DNA of 64,000 nucleotides, taken from Trebonia sp963785645 (GTDB taxonomy: Bacteria > Actinomycetota > Actinomycetes > Streptosporangiales > Streptosporangiaceae). The stretch spans positions 744,001 through 808,000 of the forward strand of contig CAWAWG010000003.1 of NCBI GenBank assembly GCA_963785645.1, given 5' to 3'. Below the pieces are notes generated by a model. It made no database searches. It had not been told where the DNA came from and saw only the letters and a program-made list of their open reading frames with translations. Below are positions 7,868 through 17,049 of the stretch, piece after piece (the first letter of the stretch is position 1; each line of letters begins with the position of its first letter). Made by a program: the position numbers and the translations under genes.

Positions 7868-8796
7868 GCGGGGAGCTCCTTCCCCGACAGGCCAAGGAGT
7901 TCCGCCCGCTCGGTCACGGTGGCGGCGTGCCGCAGGTGGGCGGCGTCGACCAGCATCCCGTCCAGGCCGCTGGCCCCCCTGCCCGCAGACTCGGCCGCCC
8001 GGTAAGTAGCCACCAGTCGTTCGGCCTGGGCTATCTCTTCCTTGGTTGGGGAGAACGCGGTGTTGGCGATCTCCACCTGGCCCGGGTGGATAGCCCACTT
8101 CCCGAGGAAGCCCATGGCGGCGGCCCGCTCGCAGGCGACCCCGTAGGCGCCGGGGTCCTGGTAGTTGGGGAAGGGAGCGTCGATCGCGTCGACGCCGGCC
8201 GTGCGCGCGGCGACCACGATCCGCGCGCGGGCGTAGTGCCAGATGTCGCCGGGGAAATCGACGAGGGGATCGAAGTTGGTGTCCACCCGCGCGCCCTGGG
8301 AGGCGGAGAAGTCGCCGGCCCCGAAGATGATCGCCTCAAGCCGGTCGCTGGCAGCGGCGATCTCGTCGACGTGCTGGAGGCCCTCGGTCTCCTCGATCAG
8401 CACCTCGAGCGCGATCCGCTTGCGCAGCCCGAGCGTCTCCTCCAGCTGGGTAAGCAGCACGTCCACCCACCAGACGTCCCTGGCCCGGCGGACCTTGGGC
8501 ACGATGATCACGTCGAGCGCTTCCCGGGCGGTGGTGACGACCTCGATGACGTCGCCGTAGGCCCAGTGCGTGTCGATGCCGTTCATCCGGATCGCGCGGG
8601 CGGTGCGCCCCCAGTCGAGGTCACGCAGCGCCCGGGCCGCCTTGCCGCGCGCCTTCTCCCTCATCGCGGGTGCGCAGGCGTCCTCCAGATCGAGGAATAC
8701 CAGGTCGGCGCCGGAGGCGGCGGCCTTCGCGAACATGTCCTCGTTGCTCGCCGGGGTGGCCAGCTCGGAGCGGCGCGGCCTCGGGGTCGGTGGCAC
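7864..8796 (-). CDS. HpcH/HpaI (CitE-like) CoA-ester lyase/aldolase
   Basis: The sequence has the CitE-family hallmarks FLDLEDACAP, EVLIEETEGL, FGAGDFSAS and KWAIHPGQVEIAN, placing the Mg2+-binding Glu/Asp residues as in citrate-lyase-beta, malyl-CoA and citramalyl-CoA lyases. It should cleave a beta-hydroxyacyl-CoA into acetyl-CoA plus a 2-oxo acid or glyoxylate. Its partner is the CoA-transferase immediately upstream, which could make the CoA ester. A GTG start at 8796 follows an AAGGAGTG site. The upstream frame is open into the CoA-transferase C-terminus, whose stop is missing. Its end overlaps the next gene by 4 bp. Confidence 0.85.
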   Translation of the reverse strand: MPPTPRPRRSELATPASNEDMFAKAAASGADLVFLDLEDACAPAMREKARGKAARALRDLDWGRTARAIRMNGIDTHWAYGDVIEVVTTAREALDVIIVPKVRRARDVWWVDVLLTQLEETLGLRKRIALEVLIEETEGLQHVDEIAAASDRLEAIIFGAGDFSASQGARVDTNFDPLVDFPGDIWHYARARIVVAARTAGVDAIDAPFPNYQDPGAYGVACERAAAMGFLGKWAIHPGQVEIANTAFSPTKEEIAQAERLVATYRAAESAGRGASGLDGMLVDAAHLRHAATVTERAELLGLSGKELPA

Positions 8797-9993
8797 TTGT
8801 AAGATCACTCCTTGTTCGTGTAGTTCCTGCCGGCGCACGTCGTCGAGGCCGAGCAGCTCGCGGTAGACCTCGGCGTTGTCCGCCCCGAGCCGCGGGCCCA
8901 GGCGGGTGACGGCACCCGGGGTGGCCGAAGCGGGGAACGGGCGCCTGGACCCGCATCGAGCCGAGTTCCTGGTCGGGAACCGACGGATAGCTGCCGCGGG
9001 CCCGGAGCTGCGGGTCGTCGAGCAGCTGCTCGGCGTCGTAAATCGGCGCGGCCGCGACGCCGGCTTCCTCGAAGACGGCCAGGGCCGCCTCCAGCGTCCG
9101 CTGGCCGATCCAGTCCGCCATGATCGCGTCGATCTCGGCCGCGTTCCGTAGCCGTTGCTGCGCCTCGGCGAACTTCGGGTCCATGGTCAGCTCGGCAGGC
9201 CCACCGCCCGCAGCGCTCGCATCGCGATCGTGGGGGCGCTGCCGGACATCGCCAGCCAGCGGCCGTCGCTGGTCTTGTAGGTGTTGCGCGGTGCGCTGAT
9301 GTCCCACCGGTTGCCGGTCCTGACCGGGATCGTGCCGAGCTGGTCGTAGGTCAGCACCGACTGTTCGAGCAGCCGGGCCAGCGGTTCGATCAGGTTGATG
9401 TCGATCAGCTGCCCGGCACCGCCGTGGGTGTCGCGGTGGTAGAGCGCCATCATGACCGCGTAGGTGGCGGTCAGCGCGGCCACGCCGTCCGCGAGCATGA
9501 ACGACGGCAGGGTCGGCGGTCCGTCCGGGGTTCCGGTGAGGTGCGCGAAGCCGCTCATCGCCTCGCCGAGGGTGCCGAAGCCGGGCCAGTCGGACTTCGG
9601 GCCGCCGGCGCCGTACCCGGTGACATGGACCATGACCAGCCCGGGATTGGCGGCGGCGAGGCGGTCGTACTCCAGCCCCCATTTCCGCATGGTGGACGGA
9701 CGCAGGTTCATGATCACCACGTCGGCCCGCCGGGTGAGCGACCGCAGCAGGTCACGCCCCGCCTCCAGCCGCAGGTTGAGCGTGACGCACTTCTTGTTGC
9801 GGGCCACGCTCTTCCACATCAGGCCGACCCCGTCGCGCTGCGCCCCCCACTGCCGCAGCGGGTCGCCGCCGTCGGGCTGCTCGATCTTGATCACCTCGGC
9901 GCCGTGCTCCCCCATCCAGGTGGCGATCAGCGGCCCGGCCGCGAGGGTGGCGGCGTCGATCACGCGCAGGCCGGCCAGGGCACCGTCGGTCAA
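8797..9993 (-). pseudogene. Class III (CaiB/BaiF) CoA-transferase, frameshifted
   Basis: The N-terminal portion (LTDGALAGLRVIDAATLAAGPL, then EVIKIEQPDGGDPLR and VMVHVTGYGAGGPKSDWPGF) is a typical family III CoA-transferase. A TTG at 9993 with AAGGAG 7 nt upstream fits the start. The frame stops at 9187 just after RAVGLP, and the family sequence continues in another frame from ELTMDPKFAEAQQRL to MRVQAPVPRF. It then changes frame again near 8935 to TPGAVTRLGPRLGADNAEVYRELLG and runs without a stop into CitE. Total length of about 399 codons fits the family. Two or three single-base indels are needed. Likely role: CoA activation for the adjoining lyase. Confidence 0.82.
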
Positions 9994-10055
9994 CTGGGGT
10001 CTCCTTGGTCGCGGGCAGTACGGACAGGTGAAAGGCGGGCGGGTGCCAGACAAAC

Positions 10056-10072
10056 GTCCCGCTCAGCGGGAC
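10056..10072. promoter_or_regulatory. GTCCCG-type palindromic operator upstream of CoA-transferase
   Basis: GTCCCGCTCAGCGGGAC is a palindrome with 8-bp arms around one base, located 63 bp upstream of the CoA-transferase start. The first 16 bases recur exactly at 37986-38001, and variants occur at 34620, 34660, 37969 and 39082. Confidence 0.6.
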
Positions 10073-10082
10073 TCCGCGCACC

Positions 10083-10835
10083 TCAGGTGTAGTTGCCGCC
10101 GTTTACCCCGATGACCTGGCCGGTGATGTAGCCCGCGTCATCGGAGCAGAGGAAGGCGGTGGCGGCGGCGATGTCCTCCGGCACGCCCAGCCGGCGGACC
10201 GGGCTCCGCGCGGCCATCTGCCTGATGACCTCTTCGCCGTCGGGCCCCTGCGCGAACGGCGCCTTCATGAACATGGGGGTGACGACCATCCGGGGCGGGA
10301 TCGTGTTGACGGTGATCCCGTACTGGCCGAGTTCCAGCGCCAGCGTCTTGGTCAGCACCACCACGCCGCCCTTCGACGCCGAGTAGTGCGCCTGGGTCCG
10401 CGATCCCGACTGCGCGCTCGACGACGAGATGGTGACGATCCGCCCCCATCCGCCGGCGATCATGTCCGGTACCGCCAGCTGGAGGCAGTGGAACGTTCCG
10501 GTCAGGTTGACCGCCAACGTGCGGTCCCAGTCCTCGACCGTGATCTCCAGGAACGGCGCGTTCAGCGACAGCCCGGCGCTGGTCACCATGATCTCGATCG
10601 GCCCGAACTCGCCGCGTACCGCGTCGAGCGCCTTCTCCACCGCGGTCCGGTCGCTGACGTCGGCACCGAGGCCGATGACGCGCGATCCCTCGCCGCGTAC
10701 TTCCGCGGCGGCCCGGTCGGCCGCACCCGCGTCCAGGTCGAGCAGCGCCACGCTGGCGCCGCCGGCCGCGAGACGGCGGACGATCGCCAGGCCGATGCCC
10801 GAGGCCCCGCCAGTCACAACTGCCACTCTGGCCAA
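10083..10835 (-). CDS. Short-chain dehydrogenase/reductase (SDR)
   Basis: This 250-residue classical SDR has the NAD(P) motif VTGGASGIG near the N-terminus, an S-Y-K catalytic set in ISSSSAQSGSRTQAHYSASKGG, and a normal C-terminal GYITGQVIGVNGGNYT. It oxidises or reduces a hydroxyl/keto group. The TTG start at 10835 is preceded by AAAGGAGGAG. It is the first gene of the minus-strand catabolic operon, and a TetR-type operator lies 73 bp upstream. Confidence 0.9.
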   Translation of the reverse strand: MARVAVVTGGASGIGLAIVRRLAAGGASVALLDLDAGAADRAAAEVRGEGSRVIGLGADVSDRTAVEKALDAVRGEFGPIEIMVTSAGLSLNAPFLEITVEDWDRTLAVNLTGTFHCLQLAVPDMIAGGWGRIVTISSSSAQSGSRTQAHYSASKGGVVVLTKTLALELGQYGITVNTIPPRMVVTPMFMKAPFAQGPDGEEVIRQMAARSPVRRLGVPEDIAAATAFLCSDDAGYITGQVIGVNGGNYT

Positions 10836-10907
10836 CTGCTCTCCTCCTTTGTCGCGTCGCCCCCCGGTGGTCCCGACATAGCACCGAAGGACGTGGCGCC
10901 GAAGTTA

Positions 10908-10923
10908 GATCAACCGGTCAGTG
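10908..10923. promoter_or_regulatory. TetR-type operator upstream of the SDR-CoA-transferase operon
   Basis: GATCAACCGGTCAGTG matches the right half of the window-wide palindrome TACTGACCGGTCAGTA, 73 bp upstream of the SDR start. It lies in the 429-bp divergent gap 10836-11264, which otherwise holds the TGGTACCA motif at 10980 and the operator at 11150. No gene was seen in the gap. Confidence 0.55.
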
Positions 10924-11149
10924 GCTGTAACCGGGCCGGCCTGAGCCGCATTCGGGCCTTGATGGTCGGGCAGGGGCTGTGGTACCAAGTACCTAGTAGT
11001 TTACTAATGTAATTCTTTACGACAGAAGCGGCAAGTATCCGCCCTGTGTGTAGGGACTTACACGAAGCAGAAGCTCACAGTTCAGGCAAGGCCAGCCGGA
11101 CTGGCACCGTGCCCAGGCCGTCGCAGGCCTCCGTCCGGGCCTGCATTTG

Positions 11150-11165
11150 TATCGACCGGTTGGTA
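11150..11165. promoter_or_regulatory. TetR-type operator upstream of the binding-protein/P450 operon
   Basis: TATCGACCGGTTGGTA is a close match to the shared palindrome, about 100 bp upstream of the GTG at 11265. Confidence 0.6.
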
Positions 11166-11264
11166 CAGTATGCCAATGCGGTCACCGGCCCGCGGCGGCG
11201 CGGAGCGGCCAGCCGACGCTCGCGGGCACTCTCACAGGCAATGACGTCGTGAAGGAACACCAGA

Positions 11265-12725
11265 GTGACAGCTAACAACGACAGACAGGGCGGCGCGGGC
11301 AGACGCGCCCGCCGCCCGTTCCCAGCGCGAGCGCGCCTGTTCGGGGTGATGGCGGCGCTGGCCGCCGCCTTGCTGGCGGCGGGCTGCAGCTCAAGCAGCT
11401 CGTCGACCGGGTCAGCAGCCGGCACCACCACCTCAAGTTCAGCCGCATCGGCGACGGCGGCGGCCGGGACGGCAGCCGCTTCCCCGGCCGGCTCGGCCGG
11501 GCCAGCCGACGACGTCGGGATCACCGCTACCACCATCCGGGTGGGCATGATCGCCGACGTGGACAACTCGCTCGCCCCCGGGCTGTTCCAGAAGTCGGTG
11601 AACGCGGTCAAGGCGTGGGCGAGCATCGTCAACGGCAGCGGCGGGCTGGACGGCCGCAAGGTCGTGGTCGACTTCTGCGACTCCAAGCTCGACCCGAATG
11701 CCACCACCAACTGCGTCATCAACGCCTGCCAGAACGACTTCGCCCTGGTGGGCACCTCCGCCGACGCGCTTGAGGACATCTCCGACATCGACGGGTGCAA
11801 GAACGCCGCGGGCAAGGCCATCGGCATCCCCGATCTCGCCGCCTTCGCGTTCCTGCCGCTCGCCTGCGACCCCGATACCTACCTCATCGGCGGCTACGGC
11901 CCGTACTGCGCGACCGCGAAGGAAAACCCGCAGACCTACACGGCCAACGTCGGCGACGCCCGGTACTACACATCGCAGTTCAAGGGCCTGCACGGCATCT
12001 ACGTCTACGACAGCGACGTGCCGACGCTCAAGGTCGACTTCCTGCCGAACTTCCAGGGGGACAGCGATCTCGGCATCAAGCCGGACGCCCAGGGCTCCTA
12101 CGCGGAGAGCGGATCGGCTCCGCAGAGCGCCCTCACCCCGGTCATCTCGGCGATAAAGGCGGCGGGCTCGTCGTTCGTCTACGCCGGGTCGACTCCGCAG
12201 AATACGATCCTGCTGGAACGCGAGGCGAAGCTGCAGGGCGTCAACTCGATCAAGGTCTGGGCCTGCAACTCGGGGTGTTACGACTCGAGCTTCATCCAGC
12301 AGGGCGGCTCGCTCGTGAACGGCACGTACGCGCAGCTGGATGACCTGCCCTTCTACACCGAGTATCAGGACAACCCGGCCCTGGCGGCGCTCGTCAAGCA
12401 GGTCGGCGGCGTCTCGGACGTCAACAACAATGCCATCGAGTCGTACGTCATGGCGCTGCTGTTCCAGGACGCGGTGCAGAAGGCGGCGGCCAGCGGAGGG
12501 ACCCTGGACCGCGCGTCGCTGTTCGCCGCGCTCAAGGACGAGACCTCCTTCGACGCCGACGGCATCATCGGCCCGACCAACATCGGCGGTCACCAGACAT
12601 CGCCCTGTGACGTGATCGCCCAGGTCGTCAACGGGCAGTGGCAGCGGGCGTACCCGGCCAAGGCCGGGACCTTCGACTGCAACAGCGCCAACCTCACGAC
12701 GGTCAAGATGAACGTCACGCTGTAG
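11265..12725 (+). CDS. Branched-chain-amino-acid-type ABC substrate-binding lipoprotein
   Basis: The 486-residue protein has a basic N-terminus, a hydrophobic helix and the lipobox LLAAGC followed by a Ser/Thr/Ala linker, so it is an exported lipoprotein. The mature part (TTIRVGMIADVDNSLAPGLFQKSVNAVKAWASIVN, GLDGRKVVVDFCDS) matches periplasmic-binding-fold group 6 (LivK/AmiC-like). It probably delivers a ligand to the Liv-type transporter encoded about 9 kb away (21339-25047), which has no binding protein beside it. Several paired cysteines (CVINACQND, ACNSGC) may form disulfides. The GTG at 11265 gives the complete signal. P450 follows after 26 bp. Confidence 0.85.
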   Translation: MTANNDRQGGAGRRARRPFPARARLFGVMAALAAALLAAGCSSSSSSTGSAAGTTTSSSAASATAAAGTAAASPAGSAGPADDVGITATTIRVGMIADVDNSLAPGLFQKSVNAVKAWASIVNGSGGLDGRKVVVDFCDSKLDPNATTNCVINACQNDFALVGTSADALEDISDIDGCKNAAGKAIGIPDLAAFAFLPLACDPDTYLIGGYGPYCATAKENPQTYTANVGDARYYTSQFKGLHGIYVYDSDVPTLKVDFLPNFQGDSDLGIKPDAQGSYAESGSAPQSALTPVISAIKAAGSSFVYAGSTPQNTILLEREAKLQGVNSIKVWACNSGCYDSSFIQQGGSLVNGTYAQLDDLPFYTEYQDNPALAALVKQVGGVSDVNNNAIESYVMALLFQDAVQKAAASGGTLDRASLFAALKDETSFDADGIIGPTNIGGHQTSPCDVIAQVVNGQWQRAYPAKAGTFDCNSANLTTVKMNVTL

Positions 12726-12751
12726 GAAATGCAGGGAAACGGAGAACCGCC

Positions 12752-14017
12752 ATGACCGATTTCACCGCCGTGGACTACTTCAGCGACGAGTCAGTCGCGG
12801 ATGACACCTACCCGTACTTCGACTTCCTGCTCGACGGGAGAAGGGTGTGGCGCGAGCCTTACCACGGCGTGGTCATGGTGGCCGGGCACGAGGAGGTGCT
12901 CGCCGTGCTGCGGGACCCGGCGAGCTTCTCCAACTGCAACATCGTGGCCGGCCCGAGCTTCCGGTTCCCGGTCGAGCTCACCGGCGACGACGTGACCGCC
13001 CTGGTCGAAGAGCACCGGGATGAGCTGCCGATGAGCGACCAGATCATCACCTTCGACCCGCCGAAGCACACGGCGCACCGCGGGCTGCTGATGGGGCTGA
13101 TCACGCCGAAGCGCCTCAAGGAGAACGAGGAATTCATGTGGCGGCTGGCCGACCGCCAGCTCGACCTGGTGCTGCCCGGCGGCCGGTGTGAGTTCATCGA
13201 CGACTTCGCGCAGCCCTATACCCTCCTCGTCATCGCCGACCTGCTTGGAGTTCCCGAGTCCGACCACCCGTCCCTGCTGCGCCGGGCCGGCGTCGGACGC
13301 AGGCTGCTCGGCGACTCAGGCGAAGACCAGGGCAGGCCCGACCACCCGCTTGACTTCCTTTACGGGTACTTCAGCGAGCGCATCGAGCAGCTGCGGAACG
13401 AGCCGCGCGGTGACGTGCTGACCGGCATGGCGCGGGCGACCTTCCCCGATGGCTCTGTCCCGGAGCCGGTGGACGTCGCCCGGATCGCGGCGAACCTGTT
13501 CTCGGCGGGGCAGGAGACCACGGTCCGGCTGCTGAGCACCGCCCTGCGGCTGATCTGCGACGAGCCGGGGCTGCAGCAGCGGCTGCGGGACAACCGCGAG
13601 CTCATCCCCCGGTTCGTCGAGGAGACACTGCGGCTGGAGAGTCCGATCAAGGGTGCCTTCCGGCTGGCCCGCAAGACGACAACGCTCGCCGGAGTCGACA
13701 TTCCCGCGGGCACGACGGTCATGCTGCTCCACGGGGCGACCGGCCGCGATCCGCGCCAGTTCGAGTGCCCGCACGAACTGCGCATCGACCGGCCCAACGT
13801 GCGCCAGCACATCTCGTTCGGGCACGGCATCCACACCTGCCCGGGAGCGCCCCTCGCGCGAGCCGAGGCACGGGTCGTCATCGAGCGGCTCTTCGACCGG
13901 ACCGCGGAGATCCGCGTCTCGGAGGCCGCGCACGGCCCGGCCGGCGCACGACGCTACGAGTACCTCCCGACCTACATGATCCGGGGGCTGACCCAGCTCA
14001 ACCTGGAATTCGCCTGA
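12752..14017 (+). CDS. Cytochrome P450
   Basis: The 421-residue bacterial class I P450 carries the I-helix oxygen motif SAGQETT (251-257), ETLR (ExxR, 291-294), and the heme-thiolate loop FGHGIHTCPGAPLARAEARV with Cys363. It hydroxylates an organic substrate using electrons from a ferredoxin. The 3Fe-4S ferredoxin at 26637 and reductase at 25285 are the obvious partners. ATG 12752 is chosen because GGAGAA lies upstream and homology starts there; a longer in-frame extension overlaps the upstream gene. It is probably cotranscribed with the binding protein. Confidence 0.93.
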   Translation: MTDFTAVDYFSDESVADDTYPYFDFLLDGRRVWREPYHGVVMVAGHEEVLAVLRDPASFSNCNIVAGPSFRFPVELTGDDVTALVEEHRDELPMSDQIITFDPPKHTAHRGLLMGLITPKRLKENEEFMWRLADRQLDLVLPGGRCEFIDDFAQPYTLLVIADLLGVPESDHPSLLRRAGVGRRLLGDSGEDQGRPDHPLDFLYGYFSERIEQLRNEPRGDVLTGMARATFPDGSVPEPVDVARIAANLFSAGQETTVRLLSTALRLICDEPGLQQRLRDNRELIPRFVEETLRLESPIKGAFRLARKTTTLAGVDIPAGTTVMLLHGATGRDPRQFECPHELRIDRPNVRQHISFGHGIHTCPGAPLARAEARVVIERLFDRTAEIRVSEAAHGPAGARRYEYLPTYMIRGLTQLNLEFA

Positions 14018-14072
14018 GGGTCGGCATCGGGCACCCGCTCCCTTGTCATCTGCCCCGGCACCTTCACGGACG

Positions 14073-14690
14073 CTAGTCGCGCGTCGCGATGCCCCAGACG
14101 AAGATGTCGGCGTAGGACTTGGCGACTTCTTTCACCGAGAAGTGGCCGCCCGCTCGCAGCGACAGGTACGTGTAGTTGTGCATGCCGAGCCACGCGGCGA
14201 CCGCTTGCCGGGTGTCGAGCGGCCGGAAGTCGCCGGATTCGATGCCCTGCTGGAAGACCGCCTCGATGCGTCGCTCGTACGCGCGCCGCCGCTGCCGGAA
14301 CATCTCGGCGTTCTTGCCGGTCAGCGCCGGGAAGTCATGCAGGAACACCCACACGTGGTCGGGGAAGCGGAAGATGACGTCAAGCAGCTCCTCACCGAGC
14401 ATCGCCAGTTGCTCGGGCGGCGTCCCGCCCGCCAGGCTCACCCGGTCGGCGCCCAGCATGACTTCATCCATGACCCGGTCATGGATGGCGGCGAGCAGCT
14501 GCTCCTTGGACCCGATGTAGTAGTAGAGCGCTCCCTTGCCGATGTCGTTCGCCTCGCAGAGCTCCGTGGTGCTCGTGGCATGGTAGCCGCGGTTGGCGAA
14601 TATCTTCGCGGACGTGTCCACGATTTCGTGGCGGCGGCCCTGCCACTTGGCGCTCTTGCCTTGTTTGTCCTTAGCCCTGGTTTGCGGCAT
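14073..14690 (-). CDS. TetR/AcrR family transcriptional regulator
   Basis: In this 205-residue protein the N-terminal HTH is clear: HEIVDTSAKIFANRGYHATSTTELCEANDIGKGALYYYIGSKEQLL at about residues 22-67. The C-terminal helical ligand domain (DHVWVFLHDFPALTGKNAEMF, RRAYERRIEAVFQQGIESGDFRP) resembles lipid/acyl-CoA responsive TetRs of actinomycetes such as KstR2-like proteins. It is convergent with P450 and divergent from the ACAD operon. Two near-perfect palindromes (14871, 15045) sit in the shared promoter gap and a poorer one near 14742. It is the best candidate regulator of the TetR-type operators spread over 10.9-39.1 kb. Confidence 0.9.
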   Translation of the reverse strand: MPQTRAKDKQGKSAKWQGRRHEIVDTSAKIFANRGYHATSTTELCEANDIGKGALYYYIGSKEQLLAAIHDRVMDEVMLGADRVSLAGGTPPEQLAMLGEELLDVIFRFPDHVWVFLHDFPALTGKNAEMFRQRRRAYERRIEAVFQQGIESGDFRPLDTRQAVAAWLGMHNYTYLSLRAGGHFSVKEVAKSYADIFVWGIATRD

Positions 14691-14870
14691 CGTGCAGCCT
14701 CATCTATTCAAGGATTTCCGCTGATTTTAAAGTAGCCTGTTCCGACGGTCAGTCTTGGAGGACGTTCTCGACTGGGACCGCGACCAGCGAAGCAGGATTC
14801 AGCCGAATATTCGATATCCTGTTCTTATGCCGCAATTCTACCGCCCGCGGTAATTGTACTACTGATGCAC

Positions 14871-14886
14871 TACTGACCAGTCAGTA
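14871..14886. promoter_or_regulatory. TetR-type operator, near-perfect palindrome
   Basis: TACTGACCAGTCAGTA has 7-bp perfect arms around CA. It sits in the 395-bp divergent gap 14691-15085 between tetR and the ACAD operon. A weaker related site, CCGACGGTCAGTC, lies at 14742-14754 nearer the tetR start. Nothing else was recognised in the gap. Confidence 0.7.
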
Positions 14887-15044
14887 CGCTGCTTAGCCTC
14901 GTCGCCGGCCGCGGAAAGCCGCCTTCCGTGGCCCGTCGTCGACGAAGCTGCGCAGTCCGCGCCGCCCGCCCTCACTCGCGATGGAAGGTCATCGAATCCC
15001 TTCCGGCTGCTCATTGCGGAGGTTACCGCACTGTTCTTATTATG

Positions 15045-15060
15045 TACTGACCAGTCAGTG
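15045..15060. promoter_or_regulatory. TetR-type operator at the ACAD operon promoter
   Basis: TACTGACCAGTCAGTG ends 25 bp before the ATG at 15086. This would overlap the transcription start or -10 region, as expected for a repressor site. It differs from the 14871 site by one base. Confidence 0.7.
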
Positions 15061-15085
15061 TAGATCTGCAAAGCGCGAGAGGGCC

Positions 15086-16237
15086 ATGGACTTCACACTC
15101 ACCGAGTTCGAGTACGAACTGCTCGACCTGGGCCGTACCTATGCGGAGCGCGAGATCGCCGCGGTCGCGGCGCGGGCGTGGCACGAGGAGCGCTGTCCAA
15201 CCGAAGTGCTGCGCGGCCTCGGCGAACTCGGGCTGCTCGGAACTCTGGTCCCCGAGCAATGGGGCGGGATCGGATCCTCCACGGTGGGTTACGTGGCGCT
15301 GCTCGAGGCCCTCGCGACGGTCGACCCGTCCGTCGCGGCCGCCTGGCAGGCGCACTCCACCATCGGCACCCTCCCGCTGCTGCTCTTCGGCAACGACGAC
15401 CAACGCGAACGGTGGCTGCGGCCGCTCGCGGAAGGACGGAAACTCGGCGCCTTCGGACTGACGGAGCCCGGGGCGGGATCGGACGTGCGCTCGCTGCGGA
15501 CAACGGCGGAGCGCGTGTCCGACGGATGGCTGCTGACCGGGCAGAAGGCCTTCATCTCGAATGCGGGCACCGATATGAGCTTCGGCGTGACGGTCCTGGC
15601 CCGCACCGGCGAGGACTCCGCGGGCAAGCCGCGCTTCGGCAGCTTCATCGTCGAGCACGGCGCGCCGGGCTACACGCTCGGGCCGAAGCTGCGCGGCATC
15701 GGCTGGAAGGGCCTGGACACCAGGGACCTGTTCTTCGACGGCGTGTGGGTTCCCGACAGCCAGGTGGTGGGCGAACCGGGCGGCGGCCTCGCACAGTTCC
15801 TCGGCGCACTGGAGGTCGGCCGGATCTCCATCGCGGCGCTCTCGCTCGGCACCGCGGCCGGGGCGATGCAGCTGGCCCTGGCCTATGCCAAGCAGCACGA
15901 GCAGTTCGGCAGCGCGATCGCTGGTTTCCAGGCGATCCAGTTCAAGCTGGCCGATATGGCGACGGAGATCGAGGCCGCCCGCTGGCTCACCTACTACGCC
16001 GCCTCGCTCCGCGACGCGGGCAAGCCGTTCAGGAAGGAGGCCGCCATGGCCAAGCTGAAGGCGAGCCGGGTCGCCACGTCCGTGGTCAGCGAGGCGGTGC
16101 AGATCTTCGGCGGCGCCGGCTACATGCTGGACAGCGACGTCGCCCGGTTCTACTGCGACGCCAAGGTCCTTGAGATCGGCGAGGGCACCAACGAGATCCA
16201 GCATCTCGTCATCGCCCGCGAACTGGACTGCCAGTGA
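15086..16237 (+). CDS. Acyl-CoA dehydrogenase
   Basis: The 383-residue flavoenzyme has FGLTEPGAGSDVRSLRTTA (FAD/substrate loop), a middle beta domain with LRGIGWKGLDTRDLFFDGV, and the C-terminal catalytic segment LEIGEGTNEIQHLVIAREL, with the Glu preceding GTNEIQ in the usual place for an active-site base. It performs alpha,beta-dehydrogenation of an acyl-CoA. The start at 15086 follows GAGAGGG; the longer in-frame start crosses the operator and is rejected. It overlaps the next SDR gene by 4 bp (GTGA), so the two are translationally coupled. Confidence 0.93.
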   Translation: MDFTLTEFEYELLDLGRTYAEREIAAVAARAWHEERCPTEVLRGLGELGLLGTLVPEQWGGIGSSTVGYVALLEALATVDPSVAAAWQAHSTIGTLPLLLFGNDDQRERWLRPLAEGRKLGAFGLTEPGAGSDVRSLRTTAERVSDGWLLTGQKAFISNAGTDMSFGVTVLARTGEDSAGKPRFGSFIVEHGAPGYTLGPKLRGIGWKGLDTRDLFFDGVWVPDSQVVGEPGGGLAQFLGALEVGRISIAALSLGTAAGAMQLALAYAKQHEQFGSAIAGFQAIQFKLADMATEIEAARWLTYYAASLRDAGKPFRKEAAMAKLKASRVATSVVSEAVQIFGGAGYMLDSDVARFYCDAKVLEIGEGTNEIQHLVIARELDCQ

Positions 16238-17022
16238 CGGTGGAGGACGACAAGCCTGGCCGTCAGGTGCCCGGCCCCGGGCACGCCGACGTCACCGGGC
16301 GGCGGGTGGTGATCACCGGCGCCGGACGCGGGCTCGGCCGCGTCCTGGCCGGCGCATTCGACACCGCCGGGGCCCGGCTGGCGCTGGTGGCGCGGTCGAA
16401 GTCGGCTTTGGAGGGCGTGGCGGGCCAGCTGGCAGGCGACCACATCGTCTGCGCCGGCGACGTGCGGGACGAGCTGTTCAACGAGACTGTCGCCGAGCGG
16501 ATGACGGAGCGGTTCGGCGGGGTGGACGTGTGGATCGCCAACGCGGGGGTGTCGCGTGAGGATCCGGATATCACCAGGCTCTCCCCCGCCGCCTGGCGCG
16601 AGGTCATCGACGTCAACCTGACCGGGACGTTCCTCGGTGCGCGGGCCGCGGCGCCCCGGATGGGCGCGGGCGGGCGCATCATCGTGACCGGCTCGGTGCT
16701 CGGTGACCGGCCGCACGGCCGCCTCGCCGCCTACTCGGCCTCCAAGGGCGGTGTCCATGCCCTGGTCAGGTCGCTGGCGCAGGAGCTCGGGCCGCGGCAG
16801 ATCACGGCCAACGCCGTGGCGCTCGGCTGGTTCGAGACCGGACTCGGTGCCTTCTGGCAGCGCGACGAGCACCGCGAGCAGGATATCGCGCAGCATACCG
16901 CCCTCGGCCGCTGGGGAACGGCAGCGGATCTGCCCGGCGTCTACCTGTTCCTGGCGTCGGCCGCATCGGCGTATGTCACTGGCACCACGATCACCGTTGA
17001 CGGCGGTTACTCGCTGCTGTGA
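16234..17022 (+). CDS. SDR family oxidoreductase
   Basis: The 262-residue protein has cofactor motif VVITGAGRGLGRV, a conserved NAG in IANAGVS, and the active site GSVLGDRPHGRLAAYSASKGG (Ser, Tyr, Lys). The C-terminus AYVTGTTITVDGGYSLL is canonical. It probably acts as a 3-hydroxyacyl-CoA or alcohol dehydrogenase, following the dehydrogenation step of the neighbouring ACAD. The GTG start overlaps the ACAD stop. The acyl-CoA synthetase follows after 27 bp. Confidence 0.9.
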   Translation: MTVEDDKPGRQVPGPGHADVTGRRVVITGAGRGLGRVLAGAFDTAGARLALVARSKSALEGVAGQLAGDHIVCAGDVRDELFNETVAERMTERFGGVDVWIANAGVSREDPDITRLSPAAWREVIDVNLTGTFLGARAAAPRMGAGGRIIVTGSVLGDRPHGRLAAYSASKGGVHALVRSLAQELGPRQITANAVALGWFETGLGAFWQRDEHREQDIAQHTALGRWGTAADLPGVYLFLASAASAYVTGTTITVDGGYSLL

Positions 17023-17049
17023 CGCTCGATCGAGCCGACGTCGAAGGAG

